Shown here: in pieces, positions 1-8,837 of the stretch
Layout: each line of letters starts with the position of its first letter
How positions within the stretch are numbered: the stretch's first letter is position 1
Source of the DNA: Weissella soli
GTDB lineage: Bacteria; Bacillota; Bacilli; Lactobacillales; Lactobacillaceae
Direction of reading: 5' to 3'
Assembly: GCF_001761545.1 (NCBI RefSeq)
Contig: NZ_CP017326.1
Span: 496,001 to 560,000, forward strand
DNA: 64,000 bases
Position numbers and translations under genes: made by a program
Notes under the pieces: model-generated
Databases searched by the model: none
What the model saw: the letters and a program-made list of their open reading frames with translations, nothing else
Told to the model about the DNA's origin: nothing

Positions 1-1404
1 TTACAGCAATTGCTGGAAACCAAAATGGACGACTTGGACGAACATCTCGCCCCCGAACAAGCGCTTGCAGTTGTGGTGGATACCAAAACTGGCAATATCG
101 TCGCTGAAACACAGCGACCAACGTTTAACGCCACAAAGGGCTTTACGAATTCATGGCAGAATCTCTTAGTGCAATCAGCCTATGAACCTGGTTCAGTCAT
201 GAAGGGAATCACCCTAGCAGCGGCGATTGATTCCGGTAATTGGGATGCCAGTGCGACCTATAAATCTGGTACTTTGAAGATTGGATCGCAAAAAGTTACT
301 GACTGGAATGACGGTGTGGGTTGGGGGACCATTAGTTATTCTGATGGGATTGCCTTATCATCAAACGTGGCGATGGCGATGACCGAACAAAAGATGGGGG
401 CCACGACTTGGCGGAAGTACATCAATAAATTCAAATTCTTGAAGTCAACCAAGTCAGGCTTGTTAGGTGAAGAAGTGGGGAACATCCAATTCCGTTACCC
501 CATTGAACAAGCCGATACCGCGTTTGGTCAAGGTATCAAGGTCACCCCGCTGCAAATGATCCAAGCTTATACTGCCATTGCGGGGGATGGTACTGAGATT
601 CAACCACATGTGATTTCAAAAATTGTTGACCCAAATACACATAAAATAATCTACAGTGCCAAGCGTAAGCAGGTCGCCAAGCCTATCTCAGCTAAGACGG
701 CTTTGGCGACGCGTAAACAATTAGAAGCGGTGATTTATTCAGCTAAGGCGATCGGTTCGATGTATGCCATTCCGAATGTGCGGACAACTGGAAAGTCAGG
801 GACGGCGCAAATTGCCACTTCGGCTGGTTACAGTCAGGCAGGCGATAACACCAACGAAATCCACTCCTGGATTGGGATGGCTCCAGCGGATAATCCGCGC
901 TACATGATGTACATTGTGGTGAAGCGACCACAAAAAAACACGAACGATATCTCAACGTCAATGTCAACGGTCTTTAAGTCTGTCATGCAACAAGCTTTGA
1001 AGATGGATGCCTCAGATAATAAAGTGGTAGTTAGTAAGTCAGCCACAATCAAGGTGCCTGTTTTGAAGGGTGAAAACGTGACGACGGCCAAGAAAGAAAT
1101 CGCGGCCAATAATCTGCAAGTGGAGGTGTTAGGAACTGGTGATACGGTTAAGGCGCAATATCCGGCAGCAGGTACGAAGACTTTACAAAAACAAAAGGTT
1201 TTCATCAACACTGGTAAAGTGATCACTGTTCCTAATATGCATGGTTGGTCTAAAAATGATGTGACGGCATGGGGAAAGTTGGCAGATATCAAGATTAATA
1301 TGACGGGTAGCGGTTTTGTCTACGCACAATCCGTTGTGGCGACGACGCGTCTTGATAGCGGTGTGCATGAAATTACGGTAGAATTTAAAACACCGAAGAA
1401 ATAA
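1..1404 (+). CDS. pbpX: Penicillin-binding protein 2x, C-terminal part (cut by window edge)
   Basis: Septal D,D-transpeptidase that cross-links peptidoglycan at the outer face of the membrane. Only the last 467 codons are present; the reading frame is open to base 1, so the N-terminal membrane anchor and dimerisation domain lie outside. All three penicillin-binding motifs are visible: SVMK (nt 193-204, active serine), SSN (nt 358-366) and KSG (nt 793-801). Two PASTA-like repeats occupy roughly the last 120 residues, typical of PBP2x rather than PBP2b. The position directly before mraY is the conserved place for the dcw-cluster PBP in Gram-positives. The assignment to the PBP2x class is firm; the symbol is by family. 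Confidence 0.93.
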   Translation, partial: LQQLLETKMDDLDEHLAPEQALAVVVDTKTGNIVAETQRPTFNATKGFTNSWQNLLVQSAYEPGSVMKGITLAAAIDSGNWDASATYKSGTLKIGSQKVTDWNDGVGWGTISYSDGIALSSNVAMAMTEQKMGATTWRKYINKFKFLKSTKSGLLGEEVGNIQFRYPIEQADTAFGQGIKVTPLQMIQAYTAIAGDGTEIQPHVISKIVDPNTHKIIYSAKRKQVAKPISAKTALATRKQLEAVIYSAKAIGSMYAIPNVRTTGKSGTAQIATSAGYSQAGDNTNEIHSWIGMAPADNPRYMMYIVVKRPQKNTNDISTSMSTVFKSVMQQALKMDASDNKVVVSKSATIKVPVLKGENVTTAKKEIAANNLQVEVLGTGDTVKAQYPAAGTKTLQKQKVFINTGKVITVPNMHGWSKNDVTAWGKLADIKINMTGSGFVYAQSVVATTRLDSGVHEITVEFKTPKK

Positions 1405-1441
1405 GGACAAATATCTAGTTTGATGAAATATGGAGGAAGAG

Positions 1442-2443
1442 ATGATGACGGCTTGGTTAACCGGTCTGATCGTAGCCTTTGTCGCTACGATTATCGTTGA
1501 ACCATTGTTGCGTGATTGGTTTAAACGTATCAAGGTGCAACAACTTGTAATTCGTGATAATGAACATGGCCCACAACATGCGTTTAAAGCAGGCACGCCA
1601 ACCATGGGTGGCGCAGGTTTCATTGCAGTTGTCGCAGTGGCTTATACGGTATTAATGTTTGTGTTTGGCTTCCATTTCCAGAGTGCGGGTGGTTGGGCAA
1701 CGCTCCTCGCTATCGTGATCTATGCGATTGTGGGTGGCTTCGATGACAGTGTCAAAATCTTTAATCATCGTGATGAGGGATTACGGTTCATTCCCAAGTT
1801 GACGGCCCAAATCGTCGCCGCGATATTGGCGGTGGTCATTCTGGCCGCTGGCCGGTTTGAATTTATTGTGCATTTGCCATTTGGGCTGCCGGATATCCAC
1901 AGCGTGGTGCTGTATAGCATCTTTACGATTATTTGGCTCGTTGGTTGGTCAAATGCGACTAATTTGACAGATGGACTAGATGGGCTAGCCACCGGTACTG
2001 CTGTGATTGCGTATGTCGCTTATCTGGTGATTGCCTTACAACAAGGTAACCAACCGATAGTACTGTTGAATGCTGTCATGGTTGGTGCGTTAGTTGGTTT
2101 CTTTGCCTTTAATCATTATCCAGCAACCATCTTCATGGGTGACACGGGTTCGCTGGCTTTAGGAGCTGGGTTGGCAATGAATGCGTTAGTATTGCACGTT
2201 GAATGGTCGTTAATTTTGATTGGGTTGGTATTCTTTGTGGATACGTTGACGGTGATCATTCAGGTGACGTCATACCACTACCGCAAGAAGCGTATTTTCT
2301 TGATGGCCCCCATTCATCATGCATTCGAAAAGGGCGGCATTACCATGAATCCAGACAAGCCATGGAATGAATGGCAAGTTGATGCCTTCTTCTGGGGTGT
2401 TGGATTGGTCGCCACATTAATTTACTTCTTGGTTTTTAATTAA
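1442..2443 (+). CDS. mraY: Phospho-N-acetylmuramoyl-pentapeptide transferase MraY
   Basis: Transfers phospho-MurNAc-pentapeptide from UDP to undecaprenyl phosphate, giving lipid I, in the membrane. The 333-residue protein is strongly hydrophobic with about ten membrane segments. Visible motifs are KAGTPTMGG near residue 40, FDDSVK near 102, NLTDGLDG near 177 and FMGDTGSLALG near 232. I start at 1442 rather than at the in-frame ATG at 1430, because the sequence between them (GGAGGAAGAG) is itself the ribosome binding site; an ATG at 1445 is equally possible. Odd: the normally HHHFE motif reads HHAFE (A294). A 6-bp hairpin (2450-2464) lies in the gap before murD. Confidence 0.96.
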   Translation: MMTAWLTGLIVAFVATIIVEPLLRDWFKRIKVQQLVIRDNEHGPQHAFKAGTPTMGGAGFIAVVAVAYTVLMFVFGFHFQSAGGWATLLAIVIYAIVGGFDDSVKIFNHRDEGLRFIPKLTAQIVAAILAVVILAAGRFEFIVHLPFGLPDIHSVVLYSIFTIIWLVGWSNATNLTDGLDGLATGTAVIAYVAYLVIALQQGNQPIVLLNAVMVGALVGFFAFNHYPATIFMGDTGSLALGAGLAMNALVLHVEWSLILIGLVFFVDTLTVIIQVTSYHYRKKRIFLMAPIHHAFEKGGITMNPDKPWNEWQVDAFFWGVGLVATLIYFLVFN

Positions 2444-2495
2444 GAAGTGTCGGGTTTTACCCGAATACATATATTAAAAAAGAAGGTAATTCATT

Positions 2496-3851
2496 ATGGT
2501 TAAGCATGTTTTAGTTGTCGGATTTGCTCGTTCAGGCGCTGCTGCGGCACGTCTTTTACATGCAGAAGGTGCTGAGGTGCTGGTATCTGATCCCAAGTTG
2601 GATATGACAGACGCACGGGTCCAGTCACTAACGGCAGCGGGGGTGCACTTTACAACTACACAAACCAATGATTTATTAAATGGCATCGATTTGGTGGTTA
2701 AGAATCCAGGCATTCCCTATACAGCCCCAATTTTAGTAGAAGCCCAGGTGCGTCACATTGAGATTGTGGTGGAAGTCGCATTGGCCCAGAAATACCTTGT
2801 GGGTGATTGGATTGCCATCACTGGTTCAAATGGTAAGACGACCACAACTGAAATGGTGGCAGCCGTTTTACGGCAGGCTGAGACCGACGAACACCATATC
2901 TATGTCGCAGGTAATATTGGCGTTCCAGTTTCTGAAACGGCGCCGCAAATGACCGTCCAGGATACGATGGTGACAGAACTAAGCAGTTTCCAATTGTTTG
3001 GGACACCGGCGGCACATCCCCATATTGCCGTGATCACAAATATCTTTGCATCACACTTGGATTGGCATGGTAATCGGGATGCCTATATCGAGGCCAAGTT
3101 GAACATTACCCGCAACCAAACACCTGCCGATTATTTGATTCTTAACTGGGATCGACCTGAATGGCAGGCTTTAGCAACGCATACGCAAGCGACAATCATC
3201 CCATTCTCACGGTTGAACTTGTCACACGCCGGTGCTTACCTACAAGATGGTGATCTTTATTTTAAGGATGAACGAATCATGGCGGCTAATGAAATTGGCG
3301 TACCGGGTGATCATAATATCGAAAATGCCTTGGTTGCGATTGCCGTGGGTAAGTTAAATCATATTCCAACTGCAAAGATTGCCGCCGTTTTGCGTCAATT
3401 TAACGGGGTAGCACATCGCTTGCAATTTGTGACTGAGTTTGTTGGTCGCAAAATTTATAACGATTCAAAAGCCACGGACATTGAGGCGACGGAAATGGCC
3501 TTATCAGGTTTTGAGACACCCGTTATTTTGCTAGCTGGCGGTCTGGACCGTGGCGACGATCAAACGCGCTTGATCCCGGCAATGCAAAAGCATGTCCGGG
3601 CAGTCATCACGTTTGGTGAAAATGGGCCACAGGTCGCCGCCGCCGCTAAAGCAGCGGGCTTAAAGACGATGACGGTGGAGAATGCGCCAGCAGCCGTGGC
3701 ACCAGCGTTTGCCATGAGTGAACCAGGTGACGTCATCTTGCTCTCACCAGCGGCAGCTTCCTGGGATCAGTATCCAAATTTCGAGACGCGCGGTGAACAG
3801 TTTATGCAAGCCGTTCATGACTATATTGAGACACACAAACAAGGGGAATAA
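2496..3851 (+). CDS. murD: UDP-N-acetylmuramoyl-L-alanine--D-glutamate ligase MurD
   Basis: Cytoplasmic ATP-dependent ligase adding D-glutamate to UDP-MurNAc-L-Ala. The 451-residue length is normal for MurD. It shows an N-terminal nucleotide-fold start (VLVVGFARSG), the Mur-ligase ATP loop ITGSNGKTTTTEM near residue 108, the central-domain segment with FASHLDWHG near 185, and the C-terminal signature NDSKATD near residue 324. The AAGAAGG ribosome binding site lies about 8 bases before the ATG. Only 2 bases separate it from murG, so the two are translated from one message. Its product feeds MraY and its D-glutamate comes from MurI, which is encoded far downstream at 59812. Confidence 0.96.
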   Translation: MVKHVLVVGFARSGAAAARLLHAEGAEVLVSDPKLDMTDARVQSLTAAGVHFTTTQTNDLLNGIDLVVKNPGIPYTAPILVEAQVRHIEIVVEVALAQKYLVGDWIAITGSNGKTTTTEMVAAVLRQAETDEHHIYVAGNIGVPVSETAPQMTVQDTMVTELSSFQLFGTPAAHPHIAVITNIFASHLDWHGNRDAYIEAKLNITRNQTPADYLILNWDRPEWQALATHTQATIIPFSRLNLSHAGAYLQDGDLYFKDERIMAANEIGVPGDHNIENALVAIAVGKLNHIPTAKIAAVLRQFNGVAHRLQFVTEFVGRKIYNDSKATDIEATEMALSGFETPVILLAGGLDRGDDQTRLIPAMQKHVRAVITFGENGPQVAAAAKAAGLKTMTVENAPAAVAPAFAMSEPGDVILLSPAAASWDQYPNFETRGEQFMQAVHDYIETHKQGE

Positions 3852-3853
3852 AA

Positions 3854-4957
3854 ATGAAGGTTGTATTTTCAGGTGGTGGAACGGGTGGTCACATCTATCC
3901 TGCACTAGCCACAATTGAAACATGGCAGAAGCAGGATCCAACGTTGGACGTGTTGTATATTGGTGGTGAACGTGGTTTAGAAAAAGAGATTGTACCGGCT
4001 GCAGGGTTAGCCTTCAAGGCACTGGCAATACAGGGCTTTGTCCGGTCACTATCGCTAGAAAATGCCCGCACAATTTATCTTTTTTTGACGGCGACGCATA
4101 AAGCAAAGCAATTATTGAAAGCATTCCAACCAGATGTCGTGATCGGCACGGGTGGTTATGTCTCGGGTCCGGTCTTGTATGCCGCCCAACAATTGAAGAT
4201 TCCAACTGTCCTCCATGAACAAAATTCAGTGGTTGGGGTGACAAACAAATTTTTAGCGCGGCATGTCACTAAAGTTGGCGTCGCTTTTCCAGCAGCACTA
4301 AAGGAATTTAAACCTGGGTTAGCAGAAGTCGTGGGTAATCCGCGCGCCCAACAAGTGGTTGCTGGCGAAAATGAAGCGCGTTTTGATGTGACGACTTTGG
4401 GTCTTCAGCCAAAGGTGCCAACTGTGTTGATTTTTGGTGGTTCACAAGGGGCACCACGAATTAATAAAGCTGTTGCCGAAGCAATCCAACAGTTCAATGG
4501 GCGTCCTTATCAGGTCATCTTTGCGACTGGGAAAAAGCGTTTTGGTGATGTCCAGGCATGGTTGCAAGAAAAGCAGGTCACAGTCGCACCAAACGTCGCG
4601 ATTGTACCGTATATTGCTGATATGCCCCATTTAATGCCCCATGTAGATGTCGTAGTCGGCCGAGCTGGGGCGACAAGTTTAGCTGAACAAACGGCTTTGG
4701 GTAAGGCTATGGTCTTAATCCCAAGCCCATATGTCACGAATGACCACCAAACTAAGAACGCCCAAAGTTTAGTCGCCGTTGGGGCAGCGGAAATGATTAC
4801 TGAGGCGTTTTTGACAGGAACGACCTTATTTGCCACAGTGGATCATCTCATGACAGATCCTAAATATCGTGAAAATATGGCGATGATGTCACAACAATTA
4901 GGTGTTCGTGATGCCGCTGATGAATTTATTAAGCTCATCAAGTCAACGGTCAAATAA
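3854..4957 (+). CDS. murG: UDP-GlcNAc:lipid I N-acetylglucosaminyltransferase MurG
   Basis: Converts lipid I to lipid II on the inner face of the membrane. The 367-residue protein has the GT-B layout: an N-terminal glycine-rich loop GGGTGGHIYPALA at residues 7-19, the acceptor-side segment GTGGYVSGP near residue 98, the inter-domain GGSQGAPRIN near residue 195, and the C-terminal donor-site stretch GRAGATSLAEQ near residue 271. It follows murD after 2 bases with GGGGA upstream, and it is followed by divIB after 21 bases, as in most lactobacilli. Nothing in it looks disturbed. Confidence 0.96.
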   Translation: MKVVFSGGGTGGHIYPALATIETWQKQDPTLDVLYIGGERGLEKEIVPAAGLAFKALAIQGFVRSLSLENARTIYLFLTATHKAKQLLKAFQPDVVIGTGGYVSGPVLYAAQQLKIPTVLHEQNSVVGVTNKFLARHVTKVGVAFPAALKEFKPGLAEVVGNPRAQQVVAGENEARFDVTTLGLQPKVPTVLIFGGSQGAPRINKAVAEAIQQFNGRPYQVIFATGKKRFGDVQAWLQEKQVTVAPNVAIVPYIADMPHLMPHVDVVVGRAGATSLAEQTALGKAMVLIPSPYVTNDHQTKNAQSLVAVGAAEMITEAFLTGTTLFATVDHLMTDPKYRENMAMMSQQLGVRDAADEFIKLIKSTVK

Positions 4958-4978
4958 TGACGAAAGGAGTGGGTTGAG

Positions 4979-5887
4979 ATGGATGAAGAAAAACAATTAA
5001 ATCATTCGGACAAGAAAATGTCGAATCGTGAACGTCTTGATCATCTCGACAAACTCCTTGCGGGGGAAGTGGAGCCGACACCAACGGTTGCAGATGATGT
5101 CGCGAGTGGTTCAACCGCGGAATCCGAACAAGTTGATCGCGAGGCTAATCAGAAAACGACCGATGCACCAAGCTATCGCTGGCGACCAACCTTTCACCTC
5201 ATGCCATACGAAAGCACGGCATTAAAAGTGCTCAGTAGCTTAGTTGCGATTGTGGTGGTTCTGCTTGTGCTTAATTCAAACTTGATGCGCGTGCAAAAGA
5301 TCACCGTCACTGGGTTAGAACAAATGACTAAAACTGAGGTGTTAAAATCGGCGCGTTTGACCAAAGGCCAATCCATCTTTTTTCTTCAAACTGAACGTAA
5401 TTATTATCGCCAAAATGCGCAGAAAAATGCGCTAATTAAAGATATTAGCGTGAGCGTGGATAGTACCAATACGGTGCACGTCCTGGTGAAGGAAAATCTA
5501 AAAGTCGGTTACTTTGAACGGCATAATAAACGTTATTTCCTATTAGCTGATGGCCAAGTCATCGTCGATGCAAAGAATTATTCCGTGTTGGATTTACCGG
5601 AATTTAATGATTTTAACGGCCATGTGCCGACATTGAAATCAGTCGTCAAACAGTTGGGCCAACTTGACCGACCGATTCGGACATCGGTTTCTGAGATTAC
5701 ATATTCGCCCACTAAGGAAAATCCCAAACGGTTGATCCTCTTCATGGATGATGGTAATGAAGTGTTAGTTTCTTCTAATCAACTAGCTAGAAAGTTGAAA
5801 TATTATCCAGCCATGATTGCCCAGATGTCAGAAAATGGGGTCATTGACTTGCAGGTTGGTGCATTTGCCACGCCGTATGGACAATAA
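4979..5887 (+). CDS. divIB: Cell division protein DivIB/FtsQ
   Basis: Bitopic membrane protein of the divisome that links the Z-ring to septal wall synthesis together with DivIC and FtsL. The 302 residues comprise a charged cytoplasmic tail of about 75 residues, one membrane segment (about 80-100, rich in V, L and I), an extracellular POTRA domain starting at VQKITVTGLEQM, and a beta domain. Its place between murG and ftsA is conserved. The ribosome binding site GAAAGGAG lies about 12 bases before the ATG. A strong hairpin follows 86 bases after the stop and separates it from ftsA. Confidence 0.92.
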   Translation: MDEEKQLNHSDKKMSNRERLDHLDKLLAGEVEPTPTVADDVASGSTAESEQVDREANQKTTDAPSYRWRPTFHLMPYESTALKVLSSLVAIVVVLLVLNSNLMRVQKITVTGLEQMTKTEVLKSARLTKGQSIFFLQTERNYYRQNAQKNALIKDISVSVDSTNTVHVLVKENLKVGYFERHNKRYFLLADGQVIVDAKNYSVLDLPEFNDFNGHVPTLKSVVKQLGQLDRPIRTSVSEITYSPTKENPKRLILFMDDGNEVLVSSNQLARKLKYYPAMIAQMSENGVIDLQVGAFATPYGQ

Positions 5888-5973
5888 AAACGGCTGCTCT
5901 ATCGTGAATCGTTAAGTTAGAACGAATATACATTTTTAATCAGGGATATTTTGTCAACTTATTGAACAAATTG

Positions 5974-6018
5974 CCATAAAACACGCCGTATGTGTAGAAG
6001 CAACGGCGTGTTTTATGG
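5974..6018 (+). terminator. 16-bp perfect hairpin between divIB and ftsA
   Basis: A 16-base arm (5974-5989) and its exact reverse complement (6003-6018) flank a 13-base loop. The arms carry a GC-rich core (ACGCCGT). The run that follows (TATTATTTTATT) is T-rich but interrupted, so termination may be incomplete. It probably ends or reduces transcription of the mur block so that ftsA and ftsZ depend on a local promoter. Confidence 0.7.
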
Positions 6019-6088
6019 TATTATTTTATTAATAATGTTTTTATTGCATTAGTAAAGATTGAATATAAAACCAAATGCAGAATGCGTT

Positions 6089-6094
6089 TATAAT
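6089..6094 (+). promoter_or_regulatory. Candidate -10 element before ftsA
   Basis: A perfect TATAAT lies 39 bases before the ftsA start and downstream of the divIB hairpin. No convincing -35 box is found at 16-18 bases upstream (AAAACC at the expected place), so this is a weak call that rests on position and the perfect hexamer. Confidence 0.4.
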
Positions 6095-6133
6095 TTCACA
6101 GAATGACATCAAAATGAAGAGGGAGGCCTTGAT

Positions 6134-7486
6134 ATGGCAAACCATGGTCTTATCGTCGGCCTGGACGTTGGAACTAATACGGTGAAAGTATTAGTTGCCG
6201 ATGTTCGCAATCAACAAGTCAACATCATCGCCGTTGGACGCACAGTTTCACATGGTGTCAAACGGGGCATGGTAGTCGACATTGAGGCGACAGCCAAAGA
6301 TATTCAAGCGGCACTTGATCAAGTTGTCGAACAAACCGGGGTGCAGGTTAGTGAAGTGATTGCCAATATTCACGCCGCAGACATCCAGATGCAACATGTT
6401 TCTGGCACAATTGCGGTTCAAGATAGTCAGCATATCTCATATGCTGACGTCCAGGCAGCCGTGGATCGCGCGCTTCAAATTCCACTGGCTGGTGAACGGA
6501 CGGTGATCGACTTACAACCAACCGAATTCGTGGTTGATGATTTTGACGGGGTCCAAGATCCAAATGACATGGTGGGTGTCCACCTAACGATGAAGGGCTT
6601 AGCCTATATTGGCGCTCGGCCGTATCTGACAAACCTACGCGCAGCGATCGAACGTGCTGGGTTGACCGTTCGTGATTTTGTGTTAGCACCGTTAGCGTAT
6701 ACCCAAACGATTCCATCAGATGCTGAACAAGATTTTGGCACGATTTTGATGGATATGGGTGCGAGTCGGACCACCGCGATGATTGTCCAAGATCATCAAG
6801 TCAAATACATCTCCACGTTCCCCGCTGGAAGTGATAATATTACGCGTGATATTAGTACTGTCTTGAACATCGGGGTGCATGATGCGGACGAATTGAAGTT
6901 AAATGCCGGGGTCGCAACCGCTGAATTGGCCAATGCTAAGAACCAATTAACGTTAAATGTTGTTGGTAAAGAGACCCCAATGCAAATTTCTGAAGCTGAA
7001 TTAGCCGAAATTATTCAGGCCCGGGTTGAACAAATTGTCGGTAAGCTGGGTGATCGGCTAACCAAGGTTTCAGGATTTGAGATGCCGGGTGGTGTGATTA
7101 TTACCGGTGGCGGGGTGGCCTTACGGGGCATTGAAACTAAGATTGCCAGTGAATATGGCGTCAAGGTACGGCTCTTCTCACCAAGTGATATTGGACTAGG
7201 CCATCCTGGTTATGCGGGTGCTTGGTCAATCGTCCATTATGCTGCCCAACAATCACAGGTCGAATTGATCGTCAAACAAGCATTATATGGCTTACCATTG
7301 ACTTTTGCACAGGCCCGGCGCACAACCGTTCAGCCAGTGCGTGAATCCCCAAAGGCAGCTAAAGCTAAAGTAAAAAGTGAAAAGCCAGTCACAGAACCGA
7401 TTTCTGAGGCCGAGCCACAGGAAAAAATTTCGCTTTGGGAACGCATTAAGCGGGTTGTCGCTGATTCATTCGAAAAAGAAGACTAA
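6134..7486 (+). CDS. ftsA: Cell division protein FtsA
   Basis: Actin-like ATPase that anchors FtsZ filaments to the membrane. The 450-residue protein begins with the phosphate-1 loop (LDVGTNTVKVLVAD, residues 9-22), has the insert SHS2-type domain in the first third, a second phosphate loop (MDMGASRTTAMIV, about 207-219) and the adenosine motif (ITGGGVALRGIE, about 322-333). After a charged linker of about 50 residues the end is an amphipathic helix (ISLWERIKRVVADSF), the membrane-targeting sequence of FtsA. The ribosome binding site GAGGGAGG lies 7-8 bases before the ATG. A long hairpin lies between it and ftsZ. Confidence 0.96.
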   Translation: MANHGLIVGLDVGTNTVKVLVADVRNQQVNIIAVGRTVSHGVKRGMVVDIEATAKDIQAALDQVVEQTGVQVSEVIANIHAADIQMQHVSGTIAVQDSQHISYADVQAAVDRALQIPLAGERTVIDLQPTEFVVDDFDGVQDPNDMVGVHLTMKGLAYIGARPYLTNLRAAIERAGLTVRDFVLAPLAYTQTIPSDAEQDFGTILMDMGASRTTAMIVQDHQVKYISTFPAGSDNITRDISTVLNIGVHDADELKLNAGVATAELANAKNQLTLNVVGKETPMQISEAELAEIIQARVEQIVGKLGDRLTKVSGFEMPGGVIITGGGVALRGIETKIASEYGVKVRLFSPSDIGLGHPGYAGAWSIVHYAAQQSQVELIVKQALYGLPLTFAQARRTTVQPVRESPKAAKAKVKSEKPVTEPISEAEPQEKISLWERIKRVVADSFEKED

Positions 7487-7497
7487 ACGGAGTCAAC

Positions 7498-7554
7498 CCA
7501 GGTTTCCGTTGATTGGCCAGAGAGTTTTCTCGCTATCAATCAATGGAAATCTGG
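7498..7554 (+). other. Long stem-loop in the ftsA-ftsZ intercistronic region
   Basis: The 18-base arm 7498-7515 pairs over its full length with 7537-7554; two positions are G-U pairs and there are no mismatches. The 21-base loop contains a further 4-bp stem (7520-7523 with 7528-7531). No T-run follows, so it is not an ordinary terminator. It ends 50 bases before the ftsZ start codon and leaves the ribosome binding site free. Likely roles are RNase processing or message stabilisation that sets FtsZ over FtsA level; this is inference. Confidence 0.75.
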
Positions 7555-7604
7555 CAAGATAACTCTGTGAATGAAAAAAATTACATGACATAAAGGAGTT
7601 TCTC

Positions 7605-8825
7605 ATGGATTTGCAAATGGATAACAACCAAGTATATGGTGCCACTATCAAAGTTATTGGTGTTGGTGGCGGTGGTGGAAATGCCATCAATCAAATGGTC
7701 GCTGCGGGAGCCGATGGTGTGCAATTTATCGTTGCTAACACGGATGCACAGGCATTGGATGCCTCACCAGCTGAAATTAAAATTCAAATTGGTACCAAAG
7801 TAACCCGTGGATTAGGCGCTGGTGCACGTCCAGAAATTGGTGAGGCTGCTGCCAAGGAATCAGAACAAGAATTGCAAGACGCGCTGGCCGGTGCTGACAT
7901 GGTGTTTGTGACGGCCGGTATGGGTGGTGGCACTGGAACTGGTGCCGCACCGGTGGTTGCTAAAATTGCTAAAGACTCTGGTGCTTTAACCATTGGTGTG
8001 GTGACACGGCCATTTAGTTTTGAAGGACCTAAGCGTGGCAAGGCTGCCGCTGAGGGCTTAGCTAAGCTGAAAGAAAATGTCGACACGTTGATCGTCATCT
8101 CAAACAATAGCTTGTTGCAAATTGTCGACAAGAAGGCTTCCATGTTGGATGCGTTTAAGTTGGTCGATTCAGTCTTGGTTGATGGTGTCTCAGGCATTTC
8201 ACAATTGATTACTAATCCTGGGTTAATTAACGTCGACTTCGCTGACGTCAAGACAACCATGGCTGATAAGGGAACAGCTTTGATGGGTATTGGTGTTGCT
8301 TCAGGTGAATCTGCTGCGGCTGATGCCACACGCAAAGCCATTGAATCACCATTATTGGAGTCAAAGATTGAAGGTGCAACGGACGTTTTGCTTTCAGTTA
8401 AGGGTGGCATGGACATGCCTTTGTGGGCTGCACAAGAGGCAGCAGATGCAGTTATCGCAGCGACTGGTGAAGATGTCAACGTGATTTTTGGAACAACCAT
8501 CGATCCAGACATGCAAGATGAAATTGCCATCACAGTTGTGGCAACTGGTATTGATCGGCCAGCTGTGCAACGTCCCGTTGCCGACTTGAATGTTAATACA
8601 AAAACAACAACATCCACGGAAGAGACGCCGACTAAGGCAACGTCAACACCTGCATCATCCAATGATCCCTTTGCTGTTTGGAACACGATTGGTGACACGA
8701 CGCCTGCGCAATTTGACGAGCCCGCAGCATCTGCCCAAAGTTTCGATACTGGTTCAAGCGATACAACGGAAGAAGAAGTCGAACGGCCACCGTTCTTCTC
8801 ATTCAAGAACCGCGATAAGAACTAA
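7605..8825 (+). CDS. ftsZ: Cell division GTPase FtsZ
   Basis: Tubulin-like GTPase that forms the Z-ring. The 406 residues contain [13 protein letters not shown] near residue 20, the tubulin signature [14 protein letters not shown] near 105, and the T7 loop region around residue 205 ([10 protein letters not shown]). A low-complexity T/S/A-rich linker covers about 320-390, and the C-terminal peptide [11 protein letters not shown] is the docking site for FtsA and SepF. AAAGGAG lies 7 bases before the ATG at 7605; a second in-frame ATG at 7614 has no such site. sepF follows after 12 bases. Confidence 0.98.
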   Translation: MDLQMDNNQVYGATIKVIGVGGGGGNAINQMVAAGADGVQFIVANTDAQALDASPAEIKIQIGTKVTRGLGAGARPEIGEAAAKESEQELQDALAGADMVFVTAGMGGGTGTGAAPVVAKIAKDSGALTIGVVTRPFSFEGPKRGKAAAEGLAKLKENVDTLIVISNNSLLQIVDKKASMLDAFKLVDSVLVDGVSGISQLITNPGLINVDFADVKTTMADKGTALMGIGVASGESAAADATRKAIESPLLESKIEGATDVLLSVKGGMDMPLWAAQEAADAVIAATGEDVNVIFGTTIDPDMQDEIAITVVATGIDRPAVQRPVADLNVNTKTTTSTEETPTKATSTPASSNDPFAVWNTIGDTTPAQFDEPAASAQSFDTGSSDTTEEEVERPPFFSFKNRDKN

Positions 8826-8837
8826 GGAGGTCACCAA

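Noticed and set aside
7784-8806. Long open frame on the minus strand opposite ftsZ (340 codons)
   Set aside because: It is a mirror of the strongly biased codon use of ftsZ, has no ribosome binding site or recognisable domain, and its translation is a low-complexity mix of S, A, T and P.
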